From Beta vulgaris subsp. vulgaris (taxonomy: Eukaryota > Streptophyta > Magnoliopsida > Caryophyllales > Amaranthaceae): a stretch of 64,000 bases of DNA. The number at the start of each line of letters is the position of its first letter. Positions within the stretch are counted from its first letter, which is position 1. This document shows positions 33,382 through 45,000 of this stretch, in pieces. The notes under the pieces were generated by a model. The model ran no database searches, was not told the origin of the DNA, and saw only the letters and a program-made list of their open reading frames with translations. The stretch covers positions 46,946,027-47,010,026 of the forward strand of contig NC_079205.1 of the NCBI RefSeq assembly GCF_026745355.1, read 5' to 3'. The translations under genes were made by a program, and so were the position numbers.

Positions 33382-34449
33382 ATTAATTTTTTTCAAGTAG
33401 AAGAGTCACTATGATAGAGACAATTGCTTAAATAAAGCGAAATAGAAGAATCTTATAAAGAGAGACAAAGTTATTAGAATAAAAATTCGTGAAGTAAGAA
33501 GCTAGGAAACCAATATCAAGAGAAGGTATGCTGTTATATAGCCTCTGCTGACCTGTAAGGATATTTATTGTGAAACTAGGGGTTTCGAAAGAGATGAAGG
33601 AAAGGTTAAATAAAAGATGTGTATTTAATGTTGCAGTACAAATGTACAATATTCTTCTACATTTTTCATAGACCGTAAAATATAAAACAAAAACTTAAGA
33701 AACTACTTGGTTTCATCGTTTGTCTAGGTTCATGAGCTTTAGAGCTAACTTTGCCCACTTTGAGCATCGAGTTAAAAATGAAGTTCAGAGTTGACTCTTT
33801 TGTGATCCAAGTTGCATTAAGCCGCAAACTTTTACTAAGGATGAATTTAGAAAAACAAAAACCAAAAAAATAAATAAATCATGAGCAACTTGTTGGCTTT
33901 CGTCCACTCCTAAATCTAAACGTCATATTCCGATAGCTAAAATGGAACACTTACATGTGGGCAGCCGCAGTATATATACTCTTATTACAAATATGACTTT
34001 GATTATCATGCTACTTAGTGGGGGAATATCTACTTATATTTTACTTATCCCTAACCAATACTCCTAGCTAGGCCCTAGGCCGTTGGCCGTAGCTAGAACA
34101 CAAAATGCTAGGAGTAATTTAGTTAATTTTTTTTGTTGATCTTAAAGTATGATATAGGAAGGGACTCATGCCCTATTATTTTGAACTTATTCTATTTAAA
34201 ATTAACTGAAATTAATTAAATTAAATTGCAATTAGTTAAATTTAATTGAGTTAAATCGAAATTTACTAAATTGAAATGAAATTAATTGATAGTAATAATA
34301 ATAATATTAAAAATATTATTATTAATAATAAATAAATATATATATAATAATAGTAAGTAAAATAAAAAATAAATAATAATGAAATAATAAACAATAATAA
34401 ATAATAAAAAAAATAATAAAAAACAATAACTAATAAACAAATAAATAAA
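33382..34449. other. AT-rich stretch without a recognised gene
   Basis: No reading frame of note. From about 34190 to 34445 the DNA is low-complexity, dominated by AAT/ATT triplets and AATTAAATT words. Confidence 0.5.
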
Positions 34450-34969
34450 CGAATTTTTCACAGGTACCCCTGAGGTTTAAGAAATTCATTGGGTACCCCT
34501 ACGTTTTCAAAAATTTATTGGGTACCCCTTTAAGTTTGCATATAATGTACCAAACACCTTCAAGAATTGATTGGTATTGATTCTGTTAACTTAAATGACT
34601 TGAAATCAATTGAACCCCAACCTAATTCGCCTATTAATCCACATTATTATCCCAAAAATTTCCTTTTATAGTGATATAAATCCCATTTTTTTATGTGGTC
34701 AAAATAGTTTTAATAATGACCCAAGTACCTATTTAATAAATTTATCTGCTTTTGAAAGACTTTATTGGGCATAATATGAAATGTTACGGGAATTAGGATA
34801 GGGGTCAACTGATTTTGGGTCATTTAAGTTAACATAATCAAATCCAATAAGTTACTGAGGGTGTTTGATACATTATATGCAAACTTGAAGGGTACCCGAT
34901 GAATTTTTAAAAATGTAGGGGTACCTCATGAATTTCGTAAAACCTCAAGGTTACTTGGTGAAAAATTCG
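34450..34969. mobile_element. 520-bp element with long inverted ends
   Basis: The left arm starts CGAATTTTTCAC and continues with GGTACCCCTGAGGTTT and GGGTACCCC words to about 34555. The right arm (about 34865-34969) is its inverse complement with scattered changes, ending GTGAAAAATTCG. Arms exceed 100 bp. There is no coding capacity. The flanks are A-rich (AATAAATAAA left, AAAAAATAAA right), so a 9-bp duplication is possible but cannot be told from low complexity. A Mutator-like or other foldback MITE is the best guess. Confidence 0.7.
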
Positions 34970-35010
34970 AAAAAATAAAAAACAAATAATAGTAAATAAT
35001 AAATAATAGG

Positions 35011-35495
35011 GTGTACTATATACAATAAAAAAGGCTAAATACAGAAAAATATATTAAAAGAGTAACTTACCCTTTGGGGGTCATCTATGACAAATGACCC
35101 TCTTTTGAGGGGGTCATCTATAACAAATGATCCTGCTTTGGGTGGTCATCTATGACAAATGACCCCCTTATATGGGGGTCATCTATGACAAACTACCTCC
35201 TATAGGGAGGTCATCTATGATAAATGACCCCATTTCTGTCGTACCCCCACCGCGTCAAATATATAATATAACCTGACACGAAAACTTTAGGCGTCGGCTA
35301 TCATGTTAGGGGCGATGCGATAGGCCAATTTCAGAATTTTTCCCAACCATGACGCATCCAACTTTATAAATAAATGTGACACGTTGGCTTGTGTGCACAA
35401 CTACTTATGGTAATGTACCCCGTAAATTAACCATGTTTAAGTTAGGCATAATTTTAGATGTTGTATTTAGCCTCTTTTTTTGTTGTATATAACAC
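35011..35495. mobile_element. 485-bp element with inverted ends holding a hairpin array
   Basis: The left end (GTGTACTATATACAATAAAA, then AGGCTAAATACA) is the inverse complement, with small changes, of the right end (TTGTATTTAGCC ... TTGTTGTATATAACAC). Inside are the tandem hairpin array at 35075-35231 and a GC-richer unique part at 35240-35400. There is no coding capacity. Superfamily unknown. Confidence 0.65.
35075..35231. repeat. five tandem hairpin-forming repeats
   Basis: Five units of about 30 bp follow each other. Each is built as GGGTCATCTATGACAAATGA followed by CCC, so that GGGTCAT at its start pairs with ATGACCC at its end around a short loop. Units differ in one to three bases and in the T/A-rich spacers. 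One unit has lost pairing (ACTACC). Function unknown. Confidence 0.8.
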
Positions 35496-35858
35496 TTATG
35501 TAAATAATAAATATTCCTATTATTTTTCTTTATCTTTCTCACTTTCCCGTGCACATCTCTCAATGCACATATTTGAACTTACATATATTTTATTATATAT
35601 TAGTAAAAATTATAACGATTGAATATTAATAATGTACTAATTGAGACGAATCAAACAAGACCCCACATCACGTGCCTAGAATAAATTCTTACTGACTCAT
35701 ATAAATAAATAATCGCTTTTATTCCTCCATAAAGGGTACTTAATAAAATGAATGTTACTATAATGTTATACTTTCCTAAAAACAATGGCACTATAAAACG
35801 ATTCTATCACTATTCGTCAACTATCCAACATTATTATATAATATACTATATTATTTTG

Positions 35859-36290
35859 CTAATCAGAGACATATAATAATCTAAGGTATACATTGTCAAC
35901 CATATCATTAGCTTCTTGGTACTGGTCAGGACTGAAGGTCTTATCTTTAGTTTCCTCTACCTCATCCTCACAGTAGTCGACATATTTTCTTTGTCGTTTT
36001 GATCTTCTAGTGGGTTGAGGCTCTTCATCTTCCTCAAGTTCAGTATCAGTCTCATACGTGAAAAATGCATGATAGATGTCTTCTCTAGTTTGGCCTCTAG
36101 CATGGTCAAGTTCCACAATGAGCTAGTCATCGCTAGTCAATCCTGACCTCAGTATTCTACACATGGTCCATTCTAGGTTGGTATAGTCTCTATCATCAAT
36201 AGGTGCAATATCCTCATCGACTTCATCATCACTCAGGACAATGAGGTTATAATGACTTCCTAATGTGGCTGACATATGTAAGGATCTACA
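35859..36290 (-). pseudogene. unrecognised acidic reading frame with one in-frame stop
   Basis: From about 36290, just after a good 3' splice-site-like sequence (TTTTGTTGTTGTAG), the minus strand reads MSATLGSHYNLIVLSDDEVD and DDRDYTNLEWTMCRILRSG, meets a TAG near 36123, then continues in the same frame with ELDHARGQTREDIYHAFFTY, a Glu-rich stretch, a basic patch (TRRSKRQRKYVDY) and a stop at 35859. The basic patch could be a nuclear localisation signal. I do not recognise the family. It may be a decayed gene, or an exon of an element not otherwise visible. No neighbours help. Confidence 0.4.
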
Positions 36291-36395
36291 ACAACAAAAT
36301 ATATGCCATAATATTTTAGTACTCTCTCTGAACGCATTCCCAACAATATACAATAATGAGTTACCAATAACATCACAGACATGAGAACATAACAC

Positions 36396-36814
36396 TTAGC
36401 AGGCAAGAAAAATATAAACAGTTAGCAGAGAAGAAAATAATCATCATGCTGAACTAGCTATTCAATGTAGGCATATAATATTTCTATTCTATATGTCCTT
36501 CCTATACTACCATTCTCACAAAGCAACAAGTAAAACTTTAAAGGCATGAAAATAATGCAGACACTTTTAAGAAAGTAATAACAATTAAGTGTCTAAAAAA
36601 AAATTTCGACTATACAAAAATTTCGGACTTACAAAACTCGAATAAAGAAAAAAAAATTCGACACTTATAAAAAAATTTAGGAATCTACCATTTTCGAATC
36701 ATCACCGAAATTCGAAATCGTAAAAAAAATTTCGAGCGAATAAATTTTCGAACAATAAAAAAATATATTCGAACAATAATAAAATTATTTCGGTCAAAAT
36801 TACCTAATAATATA
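36396..36814. other. AT-rich stretch with recurrent TTCGA/TTTCG words
   Basis: No gene. From about 36600 to 36790, AATTTCG, TTCGAA and ATTCGA recur at short irregular spacing in A-rich DNA. No period was evident. Confidence 0.5.
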
Positions 36815-37409
36815 TGTTAAATATGACTTGAAATCTTGTGAATGGCATAAGGCTAACTTTTAATGCACATATCTCTCAATCTATAAATGATTTTGATGTG
36901 ATTCAAATTGGAGGTGATAGCTTGTTCAAAGAGCTTTCCAACGATAGGTCATATGCCCAATTTCGATGAGAAACGAGAAAGTTATGACTGTTTTACGAAA
37001 ACTGACGAAGCTGTTTCGTCCCGGGCCCGACGGCGGATTTCGCCCGACCAATCGGTGGTGCGCGGTTTTAGCGCTGAACGCGTTTTTTCGATATTTTTCG
37101 TTTTAAGTTATCTTTTAGGGTTTGTACGGGTTCCTTATGATTATAAAAGGGCTCTTAGTGTTCATTATTATACACACAACTTATGAAACACTTTTAGCCT
37201 CTAGATTTAGGACTCCTTGTATTATTCTCTCTGATTTTCTCCATTATAGTGAAGAAGCTCTAATTCCCCATGTGGATGTAGGTCAAATTTGACTGAACCA
37301 CGTAAATCCTTGTGTTATTTGTTTGTTCATCTTTATAGTTTTCTCACCTTCATTATTTCATTGATTTTCTGTTCCGCATTAATCAAACTACAACACCGAT
37401 TTCCTAACA
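36815..37409 (+). repeat. 5' LTR of element D
   Basis: The 595-bp LTR begins TGTTAAATATGACTTG and ends CCTAACA. It differs from the 3' LTR in a GC-rich block near 37025-37080 and in about 20 bp near 37110-37130 that the other copy lacks. Confidence 0.93.
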
Positions 37410-37412
37410 AAC

Positions 37413-37424
37413 TGGTATAAGAGC
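37413..37424 (+). promoter_or_regulatory. primer-binding site of element D
   Basis: TGGTATAAGAGC lies three bases inside the 5' LTR end. It matches the initiator methionine tRNA complement TGGTATCAGAGC except for one base. Confidence 0.88.
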
Positions 37425-37477
37425 TTGGTTGTTTAAGATCTTAGGTGTTTATAGAAAAAGTTTGATTTTTTTTTATT

Positions 37478-38224
37478 ATGTCAATGAAATTCGATATTGA
37501 GAAATTTGATAGGCAAGTAAATTTTGGCCTATGGCAATTAAAGATGAAAGCCATCCTGGTTCAAAGTGGTTGTCACAAGGCTCTAGAAGGTGCATCCAAA
37601 AAGCCTTCGGTGTGACGGATGAGAAGTGGGAGGAGATAGATTTGAAGGCACTCTCAGCGATTCATTTAAGTCTTCTAATGAAGTTTTAGAGAGGTTGCCA
37701 AAGAGACAACTGCTGCGGGTTTGTGGTTGAAGTTGGAGTCACTATATGACAAAGTCTGTGACCAACCGTCTACTACTAAAATCTAGACTTCATGATCTCG
37801 TCTAGTAGAAGGTAAACCGCTTGATTCTCATTTAGATGAATTCTTCTCTATAATTATGGATTTGCAAAACATCGATGTTGAGATCGATGATGAGGATATG
37901 GCTATTAGGTTGTTGTGTTCTTTACCACCTTCTTCTGAGCACTTTCGAGATACCTTATTATATGGTAAAGATGATTTGAGTTTGCAGGATGTTAAGGAGG
38001 CCTTAACTCAGAGAGATTTAATTGACAATAAATTGGTTAATAAATCTAATAATTCTGCTCACACAAATGCTTTGGTTGCTCATGGTGGAAAGAATTCTGG
38101 CAAAATCTGTAACTATTGTCATGTGAAGGGTCATATTAAATCTGAGTGTTGGAAATTAAAGAAGAAAAATGGAGAAAGGTCCAATGAGGATCGATCTGCA
38201 AATATTGCCAAGCTGTTTCTATGA
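37478..38224 (+). pseudogene. gag of element D, frameshifted
   Basis: The ATG at 37478 begins MSMKFDIEKFDRQVNFGLWQ, a typical copia gag start. Stops and shifts occur between about 37610 and 37800. From 37856 the frame is clean: MDLQNIDVEIDDEDMAIRLL, LPPSSEHFRDTLLYG, then a CCHC zinc knuckle (CNYCHVKGHIKSEC, about 38109-38150), ending at 38224. The rest of the internal region to 38803 has no coding similarity. Confidence 0.9.
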
Positions 38225-38803
38225 TGATCTTGCACTTTAGGGTTACAAGATTTGGGGCTGCGGTTTCTACGATCTCTTTATGTTTGGTGCCCTTTTGAGA
38301 TCTCTTGGTAAAACGAGAAACCGTGTGGATTTTCTTTTTGGAGTCTATGATAGATTGTTTTTAATTTTAATAAAGTAACAATCTTGGTTATGCATTAGAT
38401 TTTGTTCTAGTTATGCTATTTCTTATCTCAAATTTGGTACTTTTGTGATTATTAAGTACTATTGCAATTTAGAAATTATGTTGTCATTCAGTTTCTAGAA
38501 TTGCTTTGAGTTTGTTGTTGAGATGAAGAAGTGTTTGAAGAGAGTTTGGTCAATTTGATGAAGCATGCTAGCGTTGGTGACTTTATACTCTCGATCTAGG
38601 CCATGTGATGGTTTTTATACGGATTTTGTGTTCGAAGACGCATCGGTACACAATTATAGAAGATGTCCGTTCTGGGTTGCCTACAATGGTAGGTTTATGA
38701 AATTTTGTTTAAGGTAGAGGTTCTATGGTGTTTTGGTTGAGCATCATTTCTTGGTTTAAGGTGGAGTTACCTTGTTTGATCGGTTTCAAGTCAAGGTGGA
38801 GAT

Positions 38804-39375
38804 TGTTAAATATGACTTGAAATCTTGTGAATGGCATAAGGCTAACTTTGAATGCACATATCTCTCAATCTATAAATGATTTTGATGTGATTCAAATTGG
38901 AGGTGATAGCTTGTTCAAAGAGCTTTCCAACGATAGGTCATATGCCCAATTTCGATGAGAAACGAGAAAGTTATGACTGTTTTACGAAAACTGACGAAGC
39001 TGTTTCGTCCCGGGCCCGATCGGGCGGATTTCGCCCGACCCATCGGGCGGTGCGCAGTGTTCGCTGAACGCGTTTTTTCGATTATTTTTCGTTTTAAGGT
39101 TACTTATGATTATAAAAGGGCTCTTAGTGTTCATTATTAACACACAACTTATGAAACACTTTTAGCCTCTAGATTTAGGACTCCTTGTATTATTCTCTCT
39201 GATTTTCTCCATTATAGTGAAGAAGCTCTAATCCCCCTATGATGTAGGTCAAATTTGACTGAACCATGTAAATCCTTGTGTTATTTGTTTGTTCATCTTT
39301 ATAGTTTTCTCACCTTCATTATTTCATTGATTTTCTGTTCCGCATTTATCAAACTACAACACCAATTTCCTAACA
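38804..39375 (+). repeat. 3' LTR of element D
   Basis: The 572-bp LTR has the same ends as 36815-37409 and near-identical sequence through most of its length. The GC-rich block near 39010-39065 has kept GATCGGGCGG where the other LTR has GACGGCGG. Confidence 0.93.
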
Positions 39376-39501
39376 ATATATATTCCTATAAGTTTTTCAA
39401 AATGAATAAGTAGGAGCAATTCTAAGAGTTTCTTCAAATAACTAGTAAGTTAGTTAGGCGCCTAAAAGTTTTGATAATAACCTAAAGTTTTGATATCACT
39501 T

Positions 39502-42059
39502 TGTAACACTCCGATAATTCTCTCTTTTCAGAAATACTTTCTAATATAAAACTTAGAGAATTACCAAAGCATTATCGCCCATGTGATAACGTATCGGCTT
39601 ATTCAGAATTTTGCATCGGAAAACATATAACTAAACTTTAAACTCTATTATCATAAATAAATAAATAAATAAGTACTTTAAAGTCAAACATTCTAAATAT
39701 GTCTATTCAAACAACTTATTAAAGTACCTTCCTACTAATGCAGAAATAAGATATACTAGATTGCACATTCTCTCCATTCTCAAATTCCCAATTATGCAAT
39801 CTGTGAACCTGTAATTGTAATTGCTTTAAAGAATCTGCTCACCAAAATGGGTCATCACAAGATCAATAAGGTAAAGTCGTGATCACAATCACAAACAAAG
39901 CACGTAATCAGCAAAGCTGCGTACTACATACTAATACTTAAACAGTTCTAACATGATAATAATAAATAACATGCAGGGATAAATAATAATATAATCATAT
40001 AACATACTGTGGACAACTTTTATTAAACTAAACTCTAAACATCTTTTTATTACTTTAATGGAATTGTTATTGGACTTGAGTTGTCCTATCCACCAATGCC
40101 TTCACTAAGAAGGCGACATACGGGAGCTACCAAATATTCCAGAATGACATGCGATATCGAGGAACCTTTGACAATAATGATAATAATAGGGATGGTGATG
40201 AATCCATCTCCCAGAAAAAGCCATGGGCTACCACCATATACCCCAACTCGTAATATCCAACTCTAGACGTGCACTAGTCTAAAGTCTATAACTATCCTAG
40301 TTACACTTTACGTTATTTACATGTTATTACTTGTTATGACACACATACAGGCAACACAGGAATACAAATCAAACATTCACAACTGAACTTCTTTTATCTT
40401 AGGATTTAATAAGTGATCACAACTTACAACCAAAGATTACTTTCTTTTAATCTCAATCCTTCTTATTTGTTTAACCTAGCCAATAATCAAACATACCTTT
40501 AAAAGGCATAACTTATCAACTTATCAAATAAGGCCCACAGTCCTTATAAAGTAATGAAAATAATACTTGTAAGGGAACACATGAATAAAACATGATGCAA
40601 TCTCAATAACATATATTAATTCCCCCATGTGAATTAATAAATAAAGTTCTATCCACATGCTCATCAATATATTCATACAAACATGACAATGTTTAACTCA
40701 TAATAAATCTCATAATTAATATGCTTGCACACAGGCATAAAACATGTAGAAATCAATCATACTAGAAATCACATATGAACTTATAAAGTTCCTATACATG
40801 ATATTACCACTTTTTCTCCTTTACTAATCAAATAGCACACATGTATGTAAGTACCTTGTGTAAACTAGTTGGCAGGCCACTTTTAATTCCTTAAAAGTCC
40901 TTTACTGAGTATTCTCCGCCTAGAAATCAATATAAACTAAAATCAATACTCTTAAATAAAAATACAGCAACTTTAAAATATTTAAAATCCCTTTAAACAT
41001 ATTCAAAAGTTGATTTTACTATCAAAACTTCAACTGCTTTTAATTCCTAGCATAGTACTACCATACTAGTAATTAAAATTCTTAAAACTCCATTAATAAG
41101 CCTTTTATGAAATTCCAGCAACTTATAAAATCATAAAATCCTCTTTAAACATATGTAAACATGCTTAAATTCATAATCTAAAACAATCTCATAGTGTACA
41201 ACATACTGCTATGGTTTTTTTTATAATTAACACCCTAAAAATCCCTACTTTAATGATTAAAACTTCAATCTAACAATAATAACCAAATCTGAATTTTTAT
41301 TCTTATAATATATAATATATATGAATAAAGATTATTTTTTAAAACAGTAAATTAAAAACAATAATCATGATTAGCATTAAAATAAAGCATAAAATATAGT
41401 ATTTAATGGAAACTTGAGGAAGAAGAAAAGAAATTAACCAACAATTAAAGAACAAGGAAGGCGTCGAAACAAGGAAACCACGCAGCAGCAACAAGTCAAC
41501 GCCCAAATTAAGGATGTGAAGGTTTTGTGACGTTTCTTGTTGAAGAAGAAACGTTACTTGAAGAAGAAGAAAACTTGAGAGAAGGAAGAACAAAGAAAAT
41601 CGTGAGGAGAGAGAAAGAATATGGCTGCCGTGAGCTTTGAGAAAGGAGAGAGAAATAGTGGTAAAATAATTAGGTATTAAGATATTTATAAGGAGGCTTC
41701 CTTTTGGGCTTAGGAAAAGGAGATTGGGCTCAATTGAATTTGATGATGAACAGGATAAATAAATTAGAGCTCTTAACATCAATATAACTCCTTTTCCTCG
41801 TCTATTTAGAATTTTGGTTTCCTCAAGCCTACTTAGACTTCTTTTCCAAATCAACTTGATATTTTAAACATTTATCAAAGCATGCCTAAATAAAATATTT
41901 TTAACTTTCTTAAATCCTTAAAATAATTTCTTTTAACTTTTAAAAAATAGTTAACCTTCTTTAAATAATCAAATCATTTAAAACTAAATTATGTTTAAAT
42001 ATAAATATATAAATACTAAAATATATTTATAAAATCCTTTAAAATTATTGGGGATTACA
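39502..42059 (-). repeat. solo or stranded Tekay-like Gypsy LTR
   Basis: About 2.56 kb run from TGTAACACTCCG to GGGGATTACA, so both ends carry TGTAA inverted. Read on the minus strand it has a TATA box (TATAAATA, 41683-41690), then a pyrimidine-rich start-like region (41560-41660), and ends GGAGTGTTACA, as expected for large chromoviral (Tekay/Del) LTRs. No gag or pol lies on either side. The 5-bp flanks (CACTT left, TGCTA right) do not match, so it may be a remnant rather than a clean solo LTR. The right side abuts a LINE, broken in its zinc-ribbon domain. Confidence 0.6.
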
Positions 42060-45000
42060 TGCTAGTTGCATTATGTGTATAGTTTTCAGCCTATCCTGAA
42101 CTGCAAGCTAGGAATGAGTGTTTTGGGATGTTGGCCTTATTCCATACCCAGCAGTACCATTCCACATTATCTTGTCCCCCCCCCCCCACAAGCCAACTGT
42201 ACCCTTCCTTAATAGTGTGTTTCCTTCACCCTACATATCATCTTCCATGACCAACTAGTAGATCTAGGAGGGACATATTCCCACCAATTAGAGTTTTTAA
42301 TGTATACACTATGAATTCATTTTATCCACAATACATCTTCCTTTTGAGCAATTTGCCATACAAATTTTCCTATAGCTCCTTTATTCCACTTGTAGCAGTT
42401 CTTAACCCCAAGCCACCTTTCTTCTTAGGTTTACAGATCCAGTCATATGATACATCAGGAGGGCGATGAAGATAGGATTTGCGTTCCCATATAGAAAAGC
42501 CCTACAAATCTAGATAATTTTGTCCATAACCTTCTTGGGATAAGAATGATCCGGGCCCAGTAGGTATGTAAGCTCAATAAAACAACATTTACTAGAACAT
42601 GTCCTTCTGCATAAGAGAAGTGCCTAGAAGACCAACAGAGAAGTTTCTTCGCTATTTTGTTCACCATAACATCACATTCTGCACTTGTCAGTCTTCTAGT
42701 AGAAATGGGAATACCAAGGTATCTAAATGGATACTCCCCCTTGACAAATTTAGATATCTGAAGTATTCTTTGCTGGATGTCTTCACTAACATTCCCAAAA
42801 TATACAACTCACTTCTCCTTGTTTGCATAGAGACCTGAAGCAAGAGAGAATGCTTTCAAGGCTCTTATCTTCATCATAACTGAACTCATATTATCTTTAC
42901 AAAACATCATGAGGTCATCTGTAGACACTAGATGGGTAAGTTTGATAAGTGCACATCTATGATGAAACGTAAACTTAGTTCTCCTGCTCATCTTCTTTAG
43001 TATTCTATTCAAGTATTCCATCACCAGCACAAACAACAAGGGGGAGATTTGGTCACCTTGTCTTAGTCCCTTGTTACCCTTGAAGTATCCAAATGAGTTA
43101 CCATTTATACTCAAGGTGAATGTAGTAGTGGTTATGTAGCTCATAAACCATCATATGAATTTTCTAGGGAATTTAAGTTTTGTCAGTAAATCTTACACAA
43201 ACTGCCAATGAACTGAGTCATAGACTTTTCTAAAATCAATTTTCATTGTAAACCTGGAAGGCAAGCTTCTACTTCTGTCATGCTTCATCATATCCTGACA
43301 AATTAGAATATTGTGCATAATCATTCTCTTTTCAATGAAAGCACTCTGCACTTGGTCCACCGAAACAGGTAACACTTCATTCAACCTTGAGAAATCATCT
43401 TTGATATAACTATCTTTGATATAACTTTATAAATAACATTGCAGCAGGCTATGGGCCAGAATTGAGTAACATTTTGGGGTTGCTCACATTTAGGCAATAA
43501 GCACAAAGTAGTAGCATTGATTTGTTTTAGAATTTTCCTAGTTTAGAAGAAATTTAATACAGCTTGACAAACATCAGTCCCAATTCTACCCCATGCTTTC
43601 TTGAAAAAGTTACTAGTATATATATATCCATCAGGGCCTGCAGCTTTTGTATCATCAACGTCAAAAATAGCAACCTTTACATCAGCTTCAGTAAATGGAA
43701 CACACAAGTGTTGTTGCTGCTCAGAAGTAAGGATAGGGCCTTCTTTAACAATACTATCACTCACCCTGCAACATGAGCTGTCATCAATACCCAAGAGACT
43801 TTCATAGTATTGTACAAAAGCTTCTTCAATCCCTTGATTATTTTCCTTCTAGATGCCAGGAATATTTTGAATTCTATACACCTGATTCTGCATTCTTCTT
43901 TTCTTGAGACAAGCATGAAAGTATGTTGTGTTCTCATCTCCCCCTTTCAGCAAATCAACTTTTGCCCTTTGTTGTAATATGACATTTTGGCCTTATTGAG
44001 TCTTTGATACTCCTGCATAGTTGCATCTTCTTGATGATGAAGATTAATATTCAAAGACTGGGTATGAATTTTATTTTGATTTACAATTAATTTTGTCAAA
44101 GCCATCATGGTTTCATTCTCTATATTAGAGGATTTAGCCTTATTCAACATCTTGAGACCTTGCTTCAATTTCTTCAGTTTTACTACTACTTGGTACATAG
44201 GAGTACCAGACACATTCTGCTGCCATAATTCATCTACAATGTCCATAAATTCCTCTATCATACTCCACATATTGCAGTACTTTAACGATTTAGCCCTTCT
44301 GAGAATAGTATTATCCATTTTGATAATACATGGGCAATGATCAGATATGCCTTCTGTAAAAAAATGTAGCACTTGCATCTCCAATACTGTGAAGCCATTC
44401 ATCATTGCACAAAACTATGTGTATCTTCGAAAATACCCTGCTAGTGCCCTCTTGTTTATTTGACCAGGTTGAGAAACGACCTTACACACCTATTTCAAGA
44501 AGATAATTGTCCCTCACATACTGTCTGAAGCTAGCGCTACCTCCTCTAGGGTTACATCTGAACCAATTCGATCTTCTAAGTGTAAGATATTGTTAAGGTC
44601 CCCCATAACTATCCATGCACCTGTGATTAGCTCATTATATTGCATATTTTTACCCCTATATTTTAGTTATTTGAATATATTTTATATTTATAATTGAGTT
44701 TTTAGTATGACTTCTATTATTACGTACTTATTCTTTTATTATTATTTTTTTATCACCTATTGAGCTTAATTAGTATTTTATTTTGTGATAGGTGTTCGGT
44801 TCGGGAAAAGTAAGTACAAGGCCAAGTAATAAACAACTCAAGTCAAAGGCTACAAGAAAATAAGAGCCCAAGTCTAAGAGTTTACTCCTCTCCAAGCAAA
44901 AATCCCAAGATACCAATCAAGCTTATATTAGGAGATTATTTTATTTCCTTGTTATGATATAATTAGTGGGGATATAAATCTCCCTAATTCCATAATACTA

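Larger units (their letters stand above)
36815..39375 (+). mobile_element. Ty1/copia-type element D with gag but no visible pol
   Basis: LTRs at 36815-37409 and 38804-39375 are flanked by an exact ATATA duplication (36810-36814 and 39376-39380). A primer-binding site follows the first LTR and a purine-rich tract (AAGGTGGAGAT) precedes the second. The internal region of only about 1.4 kb holds gag and nothing recognisable as protease, integrase, reverse transcriptase or RNase H. The gag start resembles the Tork lineage (family knowledge). The layout matches plant gag-only LTR elements (TR-GAG type), which must borrow pol from a relative. Confidence 0.92.

Noticed and set aside
35075..35231. 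CRISPR-like palindromic repeats
   Set aside because: Spacers are only a few A/T-rich bases and units vary. It is a tandem hairpin array in a eukaryotic foldback element.
41339..41854. 171-codon minus-strand reading frame rich in Leu and Ser
   Set aside because: It falls in the transcribed leader part of the Tekay-like LTR and has no domain-like features; chance frame in pyrimidine-rich DNA.
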